Assembly: GCA_964598425.1 (NCBI GenBank)
Contig: CAZRBV010000035.1
Location: 1 to 28,205 of the forward strand
Direction of reading: 5' to 3'
DNA from: UBA12567 sp964598425
Lineage (GTDB): Bacteria > Planctomycetota > Phycisphaerae > Phycisphaerales > SM1A02
DNA length: 28,205 nucleotides
Shown here: positions 9,201-16,267 of the stretch, one piece after another
Layout of the letters: each line of letters begins with the position of its first letter
Position numbering within the stretch: position 1 is the stretch's first letter
The notes under the pieces: generated by a model
Databases searched by the model: none
What the model saw: the letters and a program-made list of their open reading frames with translations, nothing else
What the model was told of the DNA's origin: nothing
Position numbers and translations under genes: made by a program

Positions 9201-9422
9201 AATGCCTTGCTCGACTTCCTCAGGGCTGGCACCGGGGTATGCCACCGAAACCATCACCATATCGACGGTGAACTCGGGGAACACTTCCTGCTTGACGCGG
9301 CCGCCAAGCACGATTCCTCCAACGATGAAGAAGATCATCAGCAGATTGGCAGCGACCGGGTTTCTGGCCATCCATGCGATGGCCCCCTTCCGCTGAGATG
9401 GCAACTCACGCGGTGCGCTCAT
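6264..9422 (-). CDS. RND-family efflux pump, inner-membrane subunit (AcrB-like)
   Basis: A 1052-aa inner-membrane transporter of the RND superfamily, the energy-coupled subunit of a tripartite exporter. It has the family's usual length and internal duplication. Visible features are the first helix with 'NPVAANLLMIFFIVGG', the porter-domain start 'FPEFTVDMVMVSVAYPGASPEEVEQ', and the helix-4 proton-relay pair 'GIIVDDAVVVGENI' with Asp407 and Asp408. The second-half counterpart is 'GIIALSGVVVNDSLVLV'. The start ATG at 9422 overlaps the stop of the adaptor gene (ATGA), so it is coupled to it as the last gene of the operon. Its TGA stop (6264-6266) falls inside the terminal palindrome of repeat element C. 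The substrate is unknown; by family it may export drugs, bile-like amphiphiles or metabolites. Confidence 0.95.
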   Translation of the reverse strand: MSAPRELPSQRKGAIAWMARNPVAANLLMIFFIVGGIVLGGRVKQEVFPEFTVDMVMVSVAYPGASPEEVEQGIVLAIEDAVSGLDGVKRVSSTAGEGAGSVSIELLLGAEHARAQQDVQSAVDGIVSFPVDAERPRVQLISTRNRVVSLAVAGDFDEQVIRDRAEHMRDALLSEPGITQVELKFVRPLEIAIEVPDERLRAYGLTLDDVARSIQQGATELPAGSIRTDGGEVLLRTTERRDYASEFEGLPLITRADGTMVTLGEVADIREGFSDIDLGAWVNGKPAALVEVFRVGDETPISVSQATRAWLASYQDQLPPGMSIGIWNDDSEIYQERIDLLLRNAFVGLVLVLLMLGLFLEPRLAFWVMLGIPISILGSFLFLPLSGASINMISLFAFLVTLGIIVDDAVVVGENIYEKRQEGMNTLDAAIMGAREIAGPVFFAVTTNMVAFLPMFFVPGGEGKLFMQIPAVTIAVFFVSLIESLFVLPAHLSHEGADTIFWRVVSYPSNLFGKGLQWYIHRVYRPSVYAAAKHRWVTISIGLAMLISAVGYVGGGHIGFTFMPDIDAGVVTARLRLPVGVPRAEAERVRHQLMTAADRVIADLGEDSSVPGHISTIGAALSAFGPHGGGGAGGGTSVVSAMLEVEAGSAITGKEFSRRWREEVGPLTGVESFVLDSRIGGGDAALEIELTHLDREMLDAAALEVARIVQGYEGTKNIDSGVATGKAQLDFTLTPEAKAYGLTAAGVARQVRHAFYGAEAIRQQRNRNEVRIMVRLPEAERRTLDTIENLVLRTPTGGEIPFGEAVEITPGRAYTAISRREGRRIVSVTADIEEAVGNANQIAKSLGERLPEEFGSRYPGLAWSFEGEQRDQRDTFGQLGVGYMMALLGIFALLAIPFKSYMQPLVVMTAIPFGVIGAIIGHILLGYGLSIISMFGIIALSGVVVNDSLVLVVTANMHRDRHPDRPVLDAVCSAGIRRFRPILLTSVTTFFGLAPMIFETSMQARFLVPMAISIGFGVLFATFIILLLVPALYLVVEDCRRTWRMLFTGNTP

Positions 9423-10606
9423 TCAACAACCTCGCGCTGAATCAGCATGCCCGGGGCCACCGCGGGGATCGGGCTGGAGATGACGGCGTCGCCTGGATTC
9501 AGTTGCACCCGGGCCAGCACCGCCTCGGGACTCCCACCGACGACTTCAATGTCACGGAAGATGAGCCGGTCATCGGCACCGGCAATCCAGACCCTGTCTC
9601 CCTCACGGATGACGCTCCGAGGAAGCGAACGCACGCCACTGACCTTCGGACCTTGCACAGTGACTTGCACGTACGACTCAAGAAGCAGCGGAACAGCCCG
9701 TGTCTTCGCCTGCTCCAGAGGCTGTGGAACGCTCACCAGAACACGAGCGAGCCTTCCGGCGGAATCAACACTTCCGGTCAATCCGTTGACGATGCCCTCA
9801 TAGGTGACCGTTGAACCACCGCCGGTCGCAAGCGCCACGGTGGCAGCGCTGGCAGTCTCTGCGCCCAGCTCAAGCCTGGCGACATCGTCAAGCGGGACAC
9901 CGATTTCAACCCAGTATTCGTCCGTCCCCACCAGCGTCCCGAGCGACGTGCTCGCCGAAACGATTTGACCAATCTCGGCGGACTCAGTTGCCACCATGGC
10001 ATTGAATGGCGCGGCAATGACCGTCCGTTCAAGCGCAAGCTGCGCCTGCTCGACTCGGCTCTGCGCCGACTGAAGCGCCGCTTGCTTCTCGGCCAGATGT
10101 GGTGCGCGAAGCGCCATGCGACTTCCGCTCTCCTCGCCATCAATTTCGTCTCCAAGCAGATCCCAGTCTCGCTTCGCAACCCGAACGCGGCCTTCCTCAA
10201 GCTCCAGATTGAAACGAGCAGTCTCAAGCGTTGCTTCGGCCTGACGAAGTGCGAACACGTAGTCGCGATCATCAATGCGAGCAACCTCGGCGCCAGCTTC
10301 AAACTCGCCGCCGGGCACGAATCTCGAATCCACGACGGTCAGCCGCCCGCTGACCTCGGGTCGCAGGGAAAGCGTCCTCGATGGCTTGACCGTTCCCCAC
10401 GCTGTGACGTCAAGCGTGGTGTCAATGAAAGGTGTTTCCACAACCCGAACAACCACAGCCGACTCTGGCACAGGTGCCAACTCAGGCGCGGGCCGGCTGG
10501 TGAAGAGCGTCCACCCTGCCCACAACCCAGCCGCCAGAATGAGCGGCGGTACGACAAGTCTCACCACAACGGCCACCGGACGTAGTGCGCGTACGACAGG
10601 GCTCAT
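9419..10606 (-). CDS. RND efflux periplasmic adaptor (HlyD/AcrA family)
   Basis: A 395-aa membrane-fusion protein that bridges the inner-membrane pump to the outer-membrane channel. An N-terminal membrane anchor (residues 15-35, 'VVRLVVPPLILAAGLWAGWTLF') is followed by the first lipoyl half 'GTVKPSRTLSLRPEVSGRLTVVDSRFVPGGEFEAG'. A long alpha-helical hairpin rich in A, Q and E spans about residues 115-190, then the second lipoyl half 'ALERTVIAAPFNAMVATESAEIGQIVSASTSLGTLV' and the beta-barrel and membrane-proximal domains. No lipobox is seen, so it is anchored by its helix. The ATG at 10606 overlaps the upstream channel gene stop (ATGA), and its own stop overlaps the pump start. Confidence 0.94.
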   Translation of the reverse strand: MSPVVRALRPVAVVVRLVVPPLILAAGLWAGWTLFTSRPAPELAPVPESAVVVRVVETPFIDTTLDVTAWGTVKPSRTLSLRPEVSGRLTVVDSRFVPGGEFEAGAEVARIDDRDYVFALRQAEATLETARFNLELEEGRVRVAKRDWDLLGDEIDGEESGSRMALRAPHLAEKQAALQSAQSRVEQAQLALERTVIAAPFNAMVATESAEIGQIVSASTSLGTLVGTDEYWVEIGVPLDDVARLELGAETASAATVALATGGGSTVTYEGIVNGLTGSVDSAGRLARVLVSVPQPLEQAKTRAVPLLLESYVQVTVQGPKVSGVRSLPRSVIREGDRVWIAGADDRLIFRDIEVVGGSPEAVLARVQLNPGDAVISSPIPAVAPGMLIQREVVE

Positions 10607-12045
10607 GCCTCGTTCTCCTCATTGATCGGCCCGCCGACCCGATGCTCGAGTTGGGCATCCTTCGGCGGCGGTGTCAGTTCGTGCATCCACGTTCCGCCAA
10701 GCGCGCGGTACAGGCTGGCGCGATAGGACAGCAATTGTTTGTGGGCACTGACCTGCTGACGCTGCAGCGACTGCTGTGTCTGCACGGCATTGATGACGTC
10801 CAGATACTCCGCAACGCCGTCGGTATAACTGGTTCGAGCCGCCTGCAATTGCCGCTCTGCAAGTGTGATCTGGGCGGTGATTTCCGCAAGCAGTTCGATC
10901 TGATTACGTTCGCGGGCAAGGGCATCCTCCACTTCCTGCAATGCGTGCAGGAATGCCTCTGAGAATGCAGCGAGCCGCTCCTGGACAATGGCTTCGCGGC
11001 GCACCACTTCGGCGCCGCGGCGATCCCCGTCAAAGAGTGGTTGGAAGATCGAACCACCGACGCTAGTCATTCCACTGTTGAACGGGCTGGCGAAACTGCT
11101 GGAGAGGAAGTCGTAGCCGAGCGAGAACGAGATCGTCGGCAGCATGTTCGCAACCGCAGCGGCGACTTCATGATCTGCTGCTGCCAGACGGTCGCGGGCG
11201 GCCCGAAGATCGGGACGAGCCGATACGAGGTCTGCCGGCGATCCGAGCACGGGCAGTGGCGGCAATGCGGGAAGCGATGTCTCGACGCTCGCAAGATCGA
11301 GTGCTTCGGGAGGACTCCCCCGCAGCACCATGAGCGCATTCAAACTCGTCTCCAACTGCGAGCGGGCAGGCGGCAGTTGGATGCGAACGCCCTCAAGTTG
11401 CTGGCGCTGCTGGTACACCTGAAGCGCATCAGCGAGCCCGTTGGCGTAGCGGTACTCGACCGCCTTGAGCAGTTTCTCGCTGAGCAGAATCTGCTCTTCG
11501 ATCACCTTGATGAGCTCGGCCTGTTCCCGAATTGTGAACCATGTATCCGTGACCGTTCCAGTGAGGAGCAGCGCCGTGTGATCGACGTCCTGCCGCGAAG
11601 CAAGCGCGGCCAGTATCGCGGCCTCGGTCTGGTTGGCGATCTTCCGCCAGAGGTCGATCTCCCAGGAGAGCCCGAACCCGACGGTCCAGCTGCTGGAATA
11701 GGTAATCCCAGAGGACGAGTCGCCGCGATTGCGAGAAGCATTGCTGGTGAGGTTGATTTCGGGCAGCAAAGAGGCCCCGGTGATTCGAGCGGTGGCTGCG
11801 GCCTGCGCGAGCCGGGACCACGCTTGACTCAGATTGAGATTGGAATCGAGGGCCGCATCGACCTGAGCATTGAGGGTCGGGTCTTCAAAGGCGTGCCACC
11901 ACTTTGCAGGCGGCTGAATCGCGCCCCCCGCTTCAGAGAACCGCGGCGGCGACGGCACTTCAGGCATCGACCGGGTCGGAATCTCGACGGGGTTGCATCC
12001 GCACAGCAATGCGGCAGCCGTGATACTGACGAGCGGACGCATCAT
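10603..12045 (-). CDS. Outer-membrane efflux channel lipoprotein (TolC/OprM/NodT family)
   Basis: An outer-membrane channel of about 480 aa completing the tripartite exporter. The signal peptide MMRPLVSITAAALLCGC ends in a lipobox-like LCGC, so it is probably a lipoprotein as in NodT/OprM members. Two repeated channel units are visible: 'PTLNAQVDAALDSNLNLSQAWSRLAQAAATARI..LLPEINLT' in the first half and 'SARPDLRAARDRLAAADHEVAAAVANMLPTISFSLGY' in the second. A late 'YTDGVAEYLDVINAVQTQQSL' is typical of the family. I chose ATG 12045, whose bases overlap the TetR stop as ATGA and which puts the signal peptide at the very N-terminus. Longer upstream starts would precede the signal peptide. Confidence 0.93.
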   Translation of the reverse strand: MMRPLVSITAAALLCGCNPVEIPTRSMPEVPSPPRFSEAGGAIQPPAKWWHAFEDPTLNAQVDAALDSNLNLSQAWSRLAQAAATARITGASLLPEINLTSNASRNRGDSSSGITYSSSWTVGFGLSWEIDLWRKIANQTEAAILAALASRQDVDHTALLLTGTVTDTWFTIREQAELIKVIEEQILLSEKLLKAVEYRYANGLADALQVYQQRQQLEGVRIQLPPARSQLETSLNALMVLRGSPPEALDLASVETSLPALPPLPVLGSPADLVSARPDLRAARDRLAAADHEVAAAVANMLPTISFSLGYDFLSSSFASPFNSGMTSVGGSIFQPLFDGDRRGAEVVRREAIVQERLAAFSEAFLHALQEVEDALARERNQIELLAEITAQITLAERQLQAARTSYTDGVAEYLDVINAVQTQQSLQRQQVSAHKQLLSYRASLYRALGGTWMHELTPPPKDAQLEHRVGGPINEENEA

Positions 12046-12659
12046 GCCTCTGCATCCGTATTCGATGGACTGAGTGAGAGAAGCGCCCACTGCGTGATGT
12101 GGTCCGCGATTTCGCTGGCGTGTTCGCTGCCGAAGTGTGGTGGCTCGAGCCGCTCAAGCATGGCCCGCCCGGTATGAAAGACGAGGCACTGGCCGATGAT
12201 CGCTATGCAGTGGAGCTTGAGCGATCGCTCGGCCAGGACGCCACCGCTCGCTGCATCAACAAGCCTGCCAAGTTCCATGAAAACAGGTTGCACAGCGCCC
12301 TTGGCAAGGTGGTCGAGTGCCTCCGACGGCTCAGCCATCTCACGGGCCATCAAGCGACCGACGTCTGTGCCGCCGGAGTGAAGAAGCCGCCGCACATACC
12401 AACCGATCCAACCGCGGAGCTGCTCGGCAGGGCAATCTGGCCTCTGGTCGAGCGTCGGCATCGGCTCTCCCACGCCTGCATTTCGATACGCGTGCTGAAG
12501 TACCTCGGCGTAGAGCGTTGCCTTGTCGTGAAAGTGGTAATTGACCGCAGCGACATTGGCGCCGGCCCGCTCGCAGATGTCACGAACCGTACCCCGCTGA
12601 AAGCCATGTTCGGCAAAGACCACCACGGCTGCGTTCAAGATGTCCTCTTTCGTACTCAC
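12042..12659 (-). CDS. TetR-family regulator (CecR-like, DUF1956-type C-terminus)
   Basis: A repressor of about 205 aa, first gene of the efflux operon. The DNA-binding domain is at the N-terminus: 'ILNAAVVVFAEHGFQRGTVRDICERAGANVAAVNYHFHDKATLYAEVL', a classic TetR helix-turn-helix. The C-terminal ligand domain with 'MAREMAEPSEALDHLAKGAVQPVFMELGRLV' resembles the CecR/YbiH group that controls exporters. The GTG at 12659 is preferred because GGAG lies about 10 nt upstream and the protein then begins just before the DNA-binding domain; a TTG at 12692 would add eleven residues. An 18-bp palindrome between promoter and gene is a probable self-operator, so it likely represses all four genes until a pump substrate binds. 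Confidence 0.92.
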   Translation of the reverse strand: MSTKEDILNAAVVVFAEHGFQRGTVRDICERAGANVAAVNYHFHDKATLYAEVLQHAYRNAGVGEPMPTLDQRPDCPAEQLRGWIGWYVRRLLHSGGTDVGRLMAREMAEPSEALDHLAKGAVQPVFMELGRLVDAASGGVLAERSLKLHCIAIIGQCLVFHTGRAMLERLEPPHFGSEHASEIADHITQWALLSLSPSNTDAEA

Positions 12660-12700
12660 TCGCCATCGCTCCAACCGCCAAAACGGATCCAAACATCCGC

Positions 12701-12718
12701 TTCAAACGGGCGTTTGAA
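12701..12718. promoter_or_regulatory. Palindromic TetR-type operator
   Basis: TTCAAACG-GG-CGTTTGAA is a perfect 8+8 bp palindrome with a 2-bp centre, the form commonly bound by TetR-family repressors. It lies 42 bp upstream of the regulator's GTG and directly downstream of a good -10 hexamer. Repressor bound here would block initiation or early elongation of the efflux operon. That the neighbouring TetR protein binds it is inferred from position. Confidence 0.85.
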
Positions 12719-12719
12719 C

Positions 12720-12748
12720 AGTGTACGTCCTTCTGATGGCAGCAACAA
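12720..12748 (-). promoter_or_regulatory. Sigma70-type promoter of the tetR-efflux operon
   Basis: On the minus strand a -35 hexamer TTGTTG (12748-12743) and a -10 hexamer TACACT (12725-12720) are separated by exactly 17 nt. The -10 is followed one base later by the palindromic operator. Spacing and position support a vegetative promoter under repressor control. Confidence 0.65.
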
Positions 12749-12825
12749 GGATAATCAGCGGTCGATGAGTCATTGTGCCCAAGCTCTTGGCGACGGCGTG
12801 CGTCTGGACGGATGAGCAGCGGTCC

Positions 12826-13473
12826 CTACGGCCTTGCAGCTGGATCGTGGGTGAACTCAAAGTCCGCCACCGGACCCCGTCCCACACGATCACGGGCCAG
12901 CCAGATCCCGGCAAGCAGCGGCACGCCGCCCCCTGATTCGCTGCGCGACCGCTGACGAGCGGCGTCAACCGCATCAGAGAGGTCACGCATGAGTCGCTCG
13001 ATCCGCGCAGCGTCATCGGCCGACACCGTCATGAGGGCGCAGTTGAGCAACGCCCGCGCGCCGCCCTCGCCCTGCTCAAGATCTGCCTCCACGTTCTCGA
13101 CAAAGGCGTCGTTGGTGTATCGAGCCACGGCGAGCATGCTTGATCGCAGGCGGTGCATCCCGAGTTCGGAGCAGGGGTCGACGAAAATCCGAGCTTTCTC
13201 GGCACCCGGTGCGGCGCAGAACTCGGCAGCAGGTCGCTTCCCTGTCATGCGCTCGACCCCAGTCTCCTCGACGAGCCCGGCTGTTTCGAGCACCCTGACG
13301 TGGTATGCCATCGACTGATGCGTCATGTCGAAACGCACCGCGAGCTCAGAAATGGTGGCCGGCCCCTCACACAGCAGCCGGCCCAGTACCGCCATTCGCT
13401 GAACCGACTGAATGGCAGCCCAGTGCGCGGGCTGCTCAATGTCAAGGGTGATGCGGTGGTGTGGCCGCTTCAT
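12826..13473 (-). CDS. ArsR-like winged helix-turn-helix transcriptional regulator
   Basis: A 215-aa protein with an N-terminal winged-helix DNA-binding domain: 'VQRMAVLGRLLCEGPATISELAVRFDMTHQSMAYHVRVLETAGLVEETGVERMTGKRPAAEF', roughly residues 24-88. This pattern fits ArsR-like regulators with a C-terminal helical domain. The remainder ('RLRSSMLAVARYTNDAFVENVEADLEQG') is predicted helical with no metal-binding cysteine cluster, so a metal sensor of the ArsR type is unlikely. ATG 13473 has a GAGGA ribosome site about 10 nt upstream. It is transcribed toward the efflux operon but is separated from it by that operon's own promoter. An insertion sequence lies 43 bp upstream of its start, so its native promoter may have been displaced. 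Its target is unknown. Confidence 0.82.
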   Translation of the reverse strand: MKRPHHRITLDIEQPAHWAAIQSVQRMAVLGRLLCEGPATISELAVRFDMTHQSMAYHVRVLETAGLVEETGVERMTGKRPAAEFCAAPGAEKARIFVDPCSELGMHRLRSSMLAVARYTNDAFVENVEADLEQGEGGARALLNCALMTVSADDAARIERLMRDLSDAVDAARQRSRSESGGGVPLLAGIWLARDRVGRGPVADFEFTHDPAARP

Positions 13474-13515
13474 TGATGTGGATCCTCATCGCGCAGAGGT
13501 GGGAGTCTTCGTGGT

Positions 13516-13523
13516 TATTCAAT
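13516..13523. repeat. 8-bp target-site duplication, left copy
   Basis: TATTCAAT directly precedes the left end of the insertion sequence and is repeated exactly at 14921-14928. Eight base pairs is the usual duplication length for the ISL3 family. Confidence 0.93.
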
Positions 13524-14920
13524 GGGGCTTCAGTGTTTCGTGTGGGCCGCCACCGCCGGATAGAGGTCCAATCCTCCCAGATGAAACAAGATCGCGTGGC
13601 GAAATCTGGTGCGGTTTCGGTAGCCACATGCCCGGCCTTTGATCCTTTGAATCTTGCTGTTCATGGATTCTGCCGTGGCGTTGGTTGTGTGCAGCACGAC
13701 GGCATTGATGATGCCCCAGAGATGCTTTCGTATGGTCCTGGCCGCCTTGACCATTGGCGCAAGTCTGCTGCGACTTGCCCATGCCAACCACTTTCGCCAA
13801 CCACGCTGCGCCCAGCCCCGTGAAGCATAGGACCACAGCATCGTGGCCGACTCCTTGATTGCCCACGCTCGAGCTGTGCGAAGCGAACTTGTCCGAAGCG
13901 GCTCAAAGCGATCCTTTCGAGCCGCGCTCATTCGATCCACATTTGAAAGCCAGAGGTACTTTGAACGCGTCAACGGCGAATCACCATCCTTGCGAAGTAA
14001 TCGGTGCTCCTGTCTACGCACCAGATCCACAGCATGGCCAATATTCCGCGCGACATGAAAGCGATCAAACGCGATCTTGCGATCTGCCTCTGGAATCCAG
14101 GCGAGCGTCGAATTGATATAGGCAGGCCACATGTCCATCGCCACGGCCTTGATTGAGCCTCGCTGCAAAGGGCTCAACGAGGCGTAGAAACTATCAATGC
14201 TCTGGCGTGATCGACCCTCTTGTACATCCAAAACCACCGAGCGGTCCAGATCCGATACCACCGTGACATACGTGTGTCGCTTCTGATACGAAGTCTCATC
14301 GATGCCGATACGAGTCACCGCAATCGCTTCTCGCCTGAGAAGACCACGCTGCACCGCACGCTTCATGATTCCATCTGCCTGGGTCCAACTGAGAGACATT
14401 CGCCGAGCGACAGCTGCGATCGAAGCCTCTTTGAACCAGTCAATCACCACACATTCAAACAACGCTGTGAACCGCGAACCTGATTCAGCCCACGGCACAT
14501 CGATTTGTCGTGGGCCATGCTCGGGGCATTCCACCCGCGGTACATCTGAAGCAATATGTGTTTGAAACTGACACGTATCTAAGTGACGCCATCGTCTGCG
14601 CCGCGTGTCATAGCCCGCCCCCGATCTTGCCGCAGCACGGACATTTCAATGCGCCCCGGTGCTCAACATGGACTTCGACGGTGCCGCCCGTAACGTCCAA
14701 GTCCACTTTCGTGACATGCCACGGAGAGGTGATTCCAAGGATCTTCGCGTAGAGGTGTTTGTCATGCATTCGGCCAACGTACTGCCTCCTGCCGCTGGCC
14801 TTCCGGGGGCGGAAGCCTGCCCTTGTCCTTTTTCTGCCCTCATGGCCGAAAAATGCCCATTGCTGCCCGCATCACGCCGGCTGAAGCCCCTTCGCTACCC
14901 ACACAGAACCTCGAAGCCCC
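13524..14920 (-). mobile_element. ISL3-family insertion sequence (1397 bp)
   Basis: A complete element with defined ends. The terminal inverted repeats (13524-13546 and 14898-14920) agree at 18 of 23 positions and both begin GGGGCTTC and end GTGTGGG. Exact 8-bp duplications of TATTCAAT flank it. Its single gene encodes an ISL3 transposase read on the minus strand, whose stop codon lies inside the left inverted repeat. Length, duplication size and transposase type all agree with ISL3. The transposase frame is broken, so the copy is probably immobile unless supplied with transposase in trans. Confidence 0.95.
13530..14769 (-). pseudogene. ISL3-type transposase, frameshifted
   Basis: The frame starts at ATG 14769 (MHDKHLYAKILGI) and encodes the N-terminal zinc finger 'LKCPCCGKI', then reaches a TGA at 14610-14608 after 53 codons. 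The adjacent +1 frame resumes with 'GYDTRRRRWRHLDTCQFQTHIASDVPRVECPEHGPRQ', typical ISL3 sequence, and continues to 13530. The catalytic core is intact: Asp in 'IGIDETSYQKRHTYVTVVSD', Asp in 'AVAMDMWPAYI' and Glu in 'TNATAESMNSKIQ'. The shift lies in a G-rich run (minus strand GGGGGCGGGC, about 14613-14622), where a 1-base indel would explain it. Programmed frameshifting is possible but not usual for ISL3, so an inactivating mutation is more likely. The 334-aa downstream part alone lacks the start of the zinc finger. Confidence 0.88.
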
Positions 14921-14928
14921 TATTCAAT
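14921..14928. repeat. 8-bp target-site duplication, right copy
   Basis: TATTCAAT follows the right end of the insertion sequence and is identical to 13516-13523. Removing the element and one copy rejoins an intergenic region between the regulator and the protease gene, so no gene was cut. Confidence 0.93.
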
Positions 14929-15094
14929 AACTCAAATTGAAGACCCATACAACACACCGACGCCCTCCCTGGCGTAGATTGAAGTCACAATCATCGCCTC
15001 ATTCTTCAAATGGCGGCGAACCTGCCCGGCGACGCCGCCCGCCTCACCACAACACTCGCTTCCATACTCAAGAGAGCTCACGGGAGAGGAATCT

Positions 15095-16216
15095 ATGCCC
15101 AGCCGATTGCACCTTGTCACTGGCCTGACGGTACTCACGCTGAGCGGCGTAGCCGCGGCGCAGCTCACGCCGGCCGACATCGACCGCCTGCGCGCCCAGG
15201 GAGCGCGAGAAGGGTGGACCTTTACGGTTGGGCTTAACGCCGCCACTGAGATCCCGATCGCTGCCCTTTCAGGGGGCGTGGCTCCAGAAGGCGCCACTTC
15301 AGGGCGATGCGCGCCGCCGCCGCGACTTGACCTTCCTTCGATGTTTGACTGGGAGGCGCAGGGCAAGGTGACTCCCGTCAAGAGTCAGGGCAGCTGTGGA
15401 TGCTGTTGGGCATTTGCACTTCACGGCCAGATGGAATCGGCAATCCTCATTCTCTCCGGCGACACGGTTGACCTCTCCGAGGAGTACCTCGTCAGTTGCC
15501 TCAGAGAAAGCGACAACTGCTCGGGCTGGAGCGCCTATCAGGCTGCCAGTAATTACCTCTCTACCGGCGCGACGCCCTCCTACTACTGCAGCGAGACTGG
15601 CACGGTGTCAGAAGATCAAATGCCCTACACCTCGGGCGATGGAAGTTGGCCACCGTGCAACTGCAACTACATTCACACCTACTATCTGGAGAACCGCGAT
15701 ACCCCATGGAGTGCTACCCCGACCGTCGATGACTTGAAGACCTTTGTTCATGATCACCATCCTCTCACCGTTGGCATCGAAACGACCGATGCGTTCCATG
15801 CGTACACCGGCGGCGTCTTCAACGCCTGCCCGTCGGAGGAGGGCATGAGCCATTACATCGTCATCGTGGGATGGGATGACTCAAAGGGATCGGCGGGCGC
15901 ATGGCGCATCAAGAACTCGTGGGGAACAGATTGGGGTGAGTCAGGATTCATGTGGATCGAGTATGGCTGCCTCAACGTTGGCACGTGGGCGATGACAGCC
16001 ATTCTGGATACGAGTTTCACAGGCTCAACTCCCTGCCCCGGCGATATCACCGGCAACGGCGTGGTCGACATGGAAGATCTTCTGGGCATTCTCGAGGGAT
16101 TCGGGCAGTGCCCCCCCTGCGATGACGACTGCGACCCAAGCACCGATGCCATGTTCGGCATTTCAGATCTGCTCCAGGTCTTGCAGGACTGGGGAACGTG
16201 CTCGGCGGCAGACTGA
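15095..16216 (+). CDS. Secreted papain-like cysteine protease (C1A) with dockerin-like C-terminal tail
   Basis: A 373-aa exported endopeptidase of the papain family. A signal peptide (residues 1-22, ending AAA-Q) is followed by a short pro-region with 'WTFTVGLNAATEIPIAAL'. The catalytic domain runs from about 80 to 308 with Gln98 and nucleophile Cys104 in 'VKSQGSCGCCWAF', His253 in 'GMSHYIVIVGW' and Asn274 in 'RIKNSWGTDWGESGF'. Many cysteines suggest disulfides. The last 60 residues, 'PCPGDITGNGVVDMEDLLGILEGFGQC' and 'FGISDLLQVLQDWGTC', form two helices with a dockerin-like calcium loop, a tail common on secreted planctomycete proteins. GGAGAGGA at 15083-15090 supports ATG 15095. Its usual papain Ser before the nucleophile is replaced by Cys. 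It is a single-gene unit; substrate unknown. Confidence 0.95.
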   Translation: MPSRLHLVTGLTVLTLSGVAAAQLTPADIDRLRAQGAREGWTFTVGLNAATEIPIAALSGGVAPEGATSGRCAPPPRLDLPSMFDWEAQGKVTPVKSQGSCGCCWAFALHGQMESAILILSGDTVDLSEEYLVSCLRESDNCSGWSAYQAASNYLSTGATPSYYCSETGTVSEDQMPYTSGDGSWPPCNCNYIHTYYLENRDTPWSATPTVDDLKTFVHDHHPLTVGIETTDAFHAYTGGVFNACPSEEGMSHYIVIVGWDDSKGSAGAWRIKNSWGTDWGESGFMWIEYGCLNVGTWAMTAILDTSFTGSTPCPGDITGNGVVDMEDLLGILEGFGQCPPCDDDCDPSTDAMFGISDLLQVLQDWGTCSAAD

Positions 16217-16267
16217 GTCACCACCGCGATACTGCCTGAGGAATTGTCGCGATCAGGGAACGGCCTG

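Noticed and set aside
14932..15381. Minus-strand frame of 149 codons opposite the protease start region
   Set aside because: It is antisense to the signal peptide and pro-region of a clear protease gene, has arginine- and proline-rich shadow composition and no family features.
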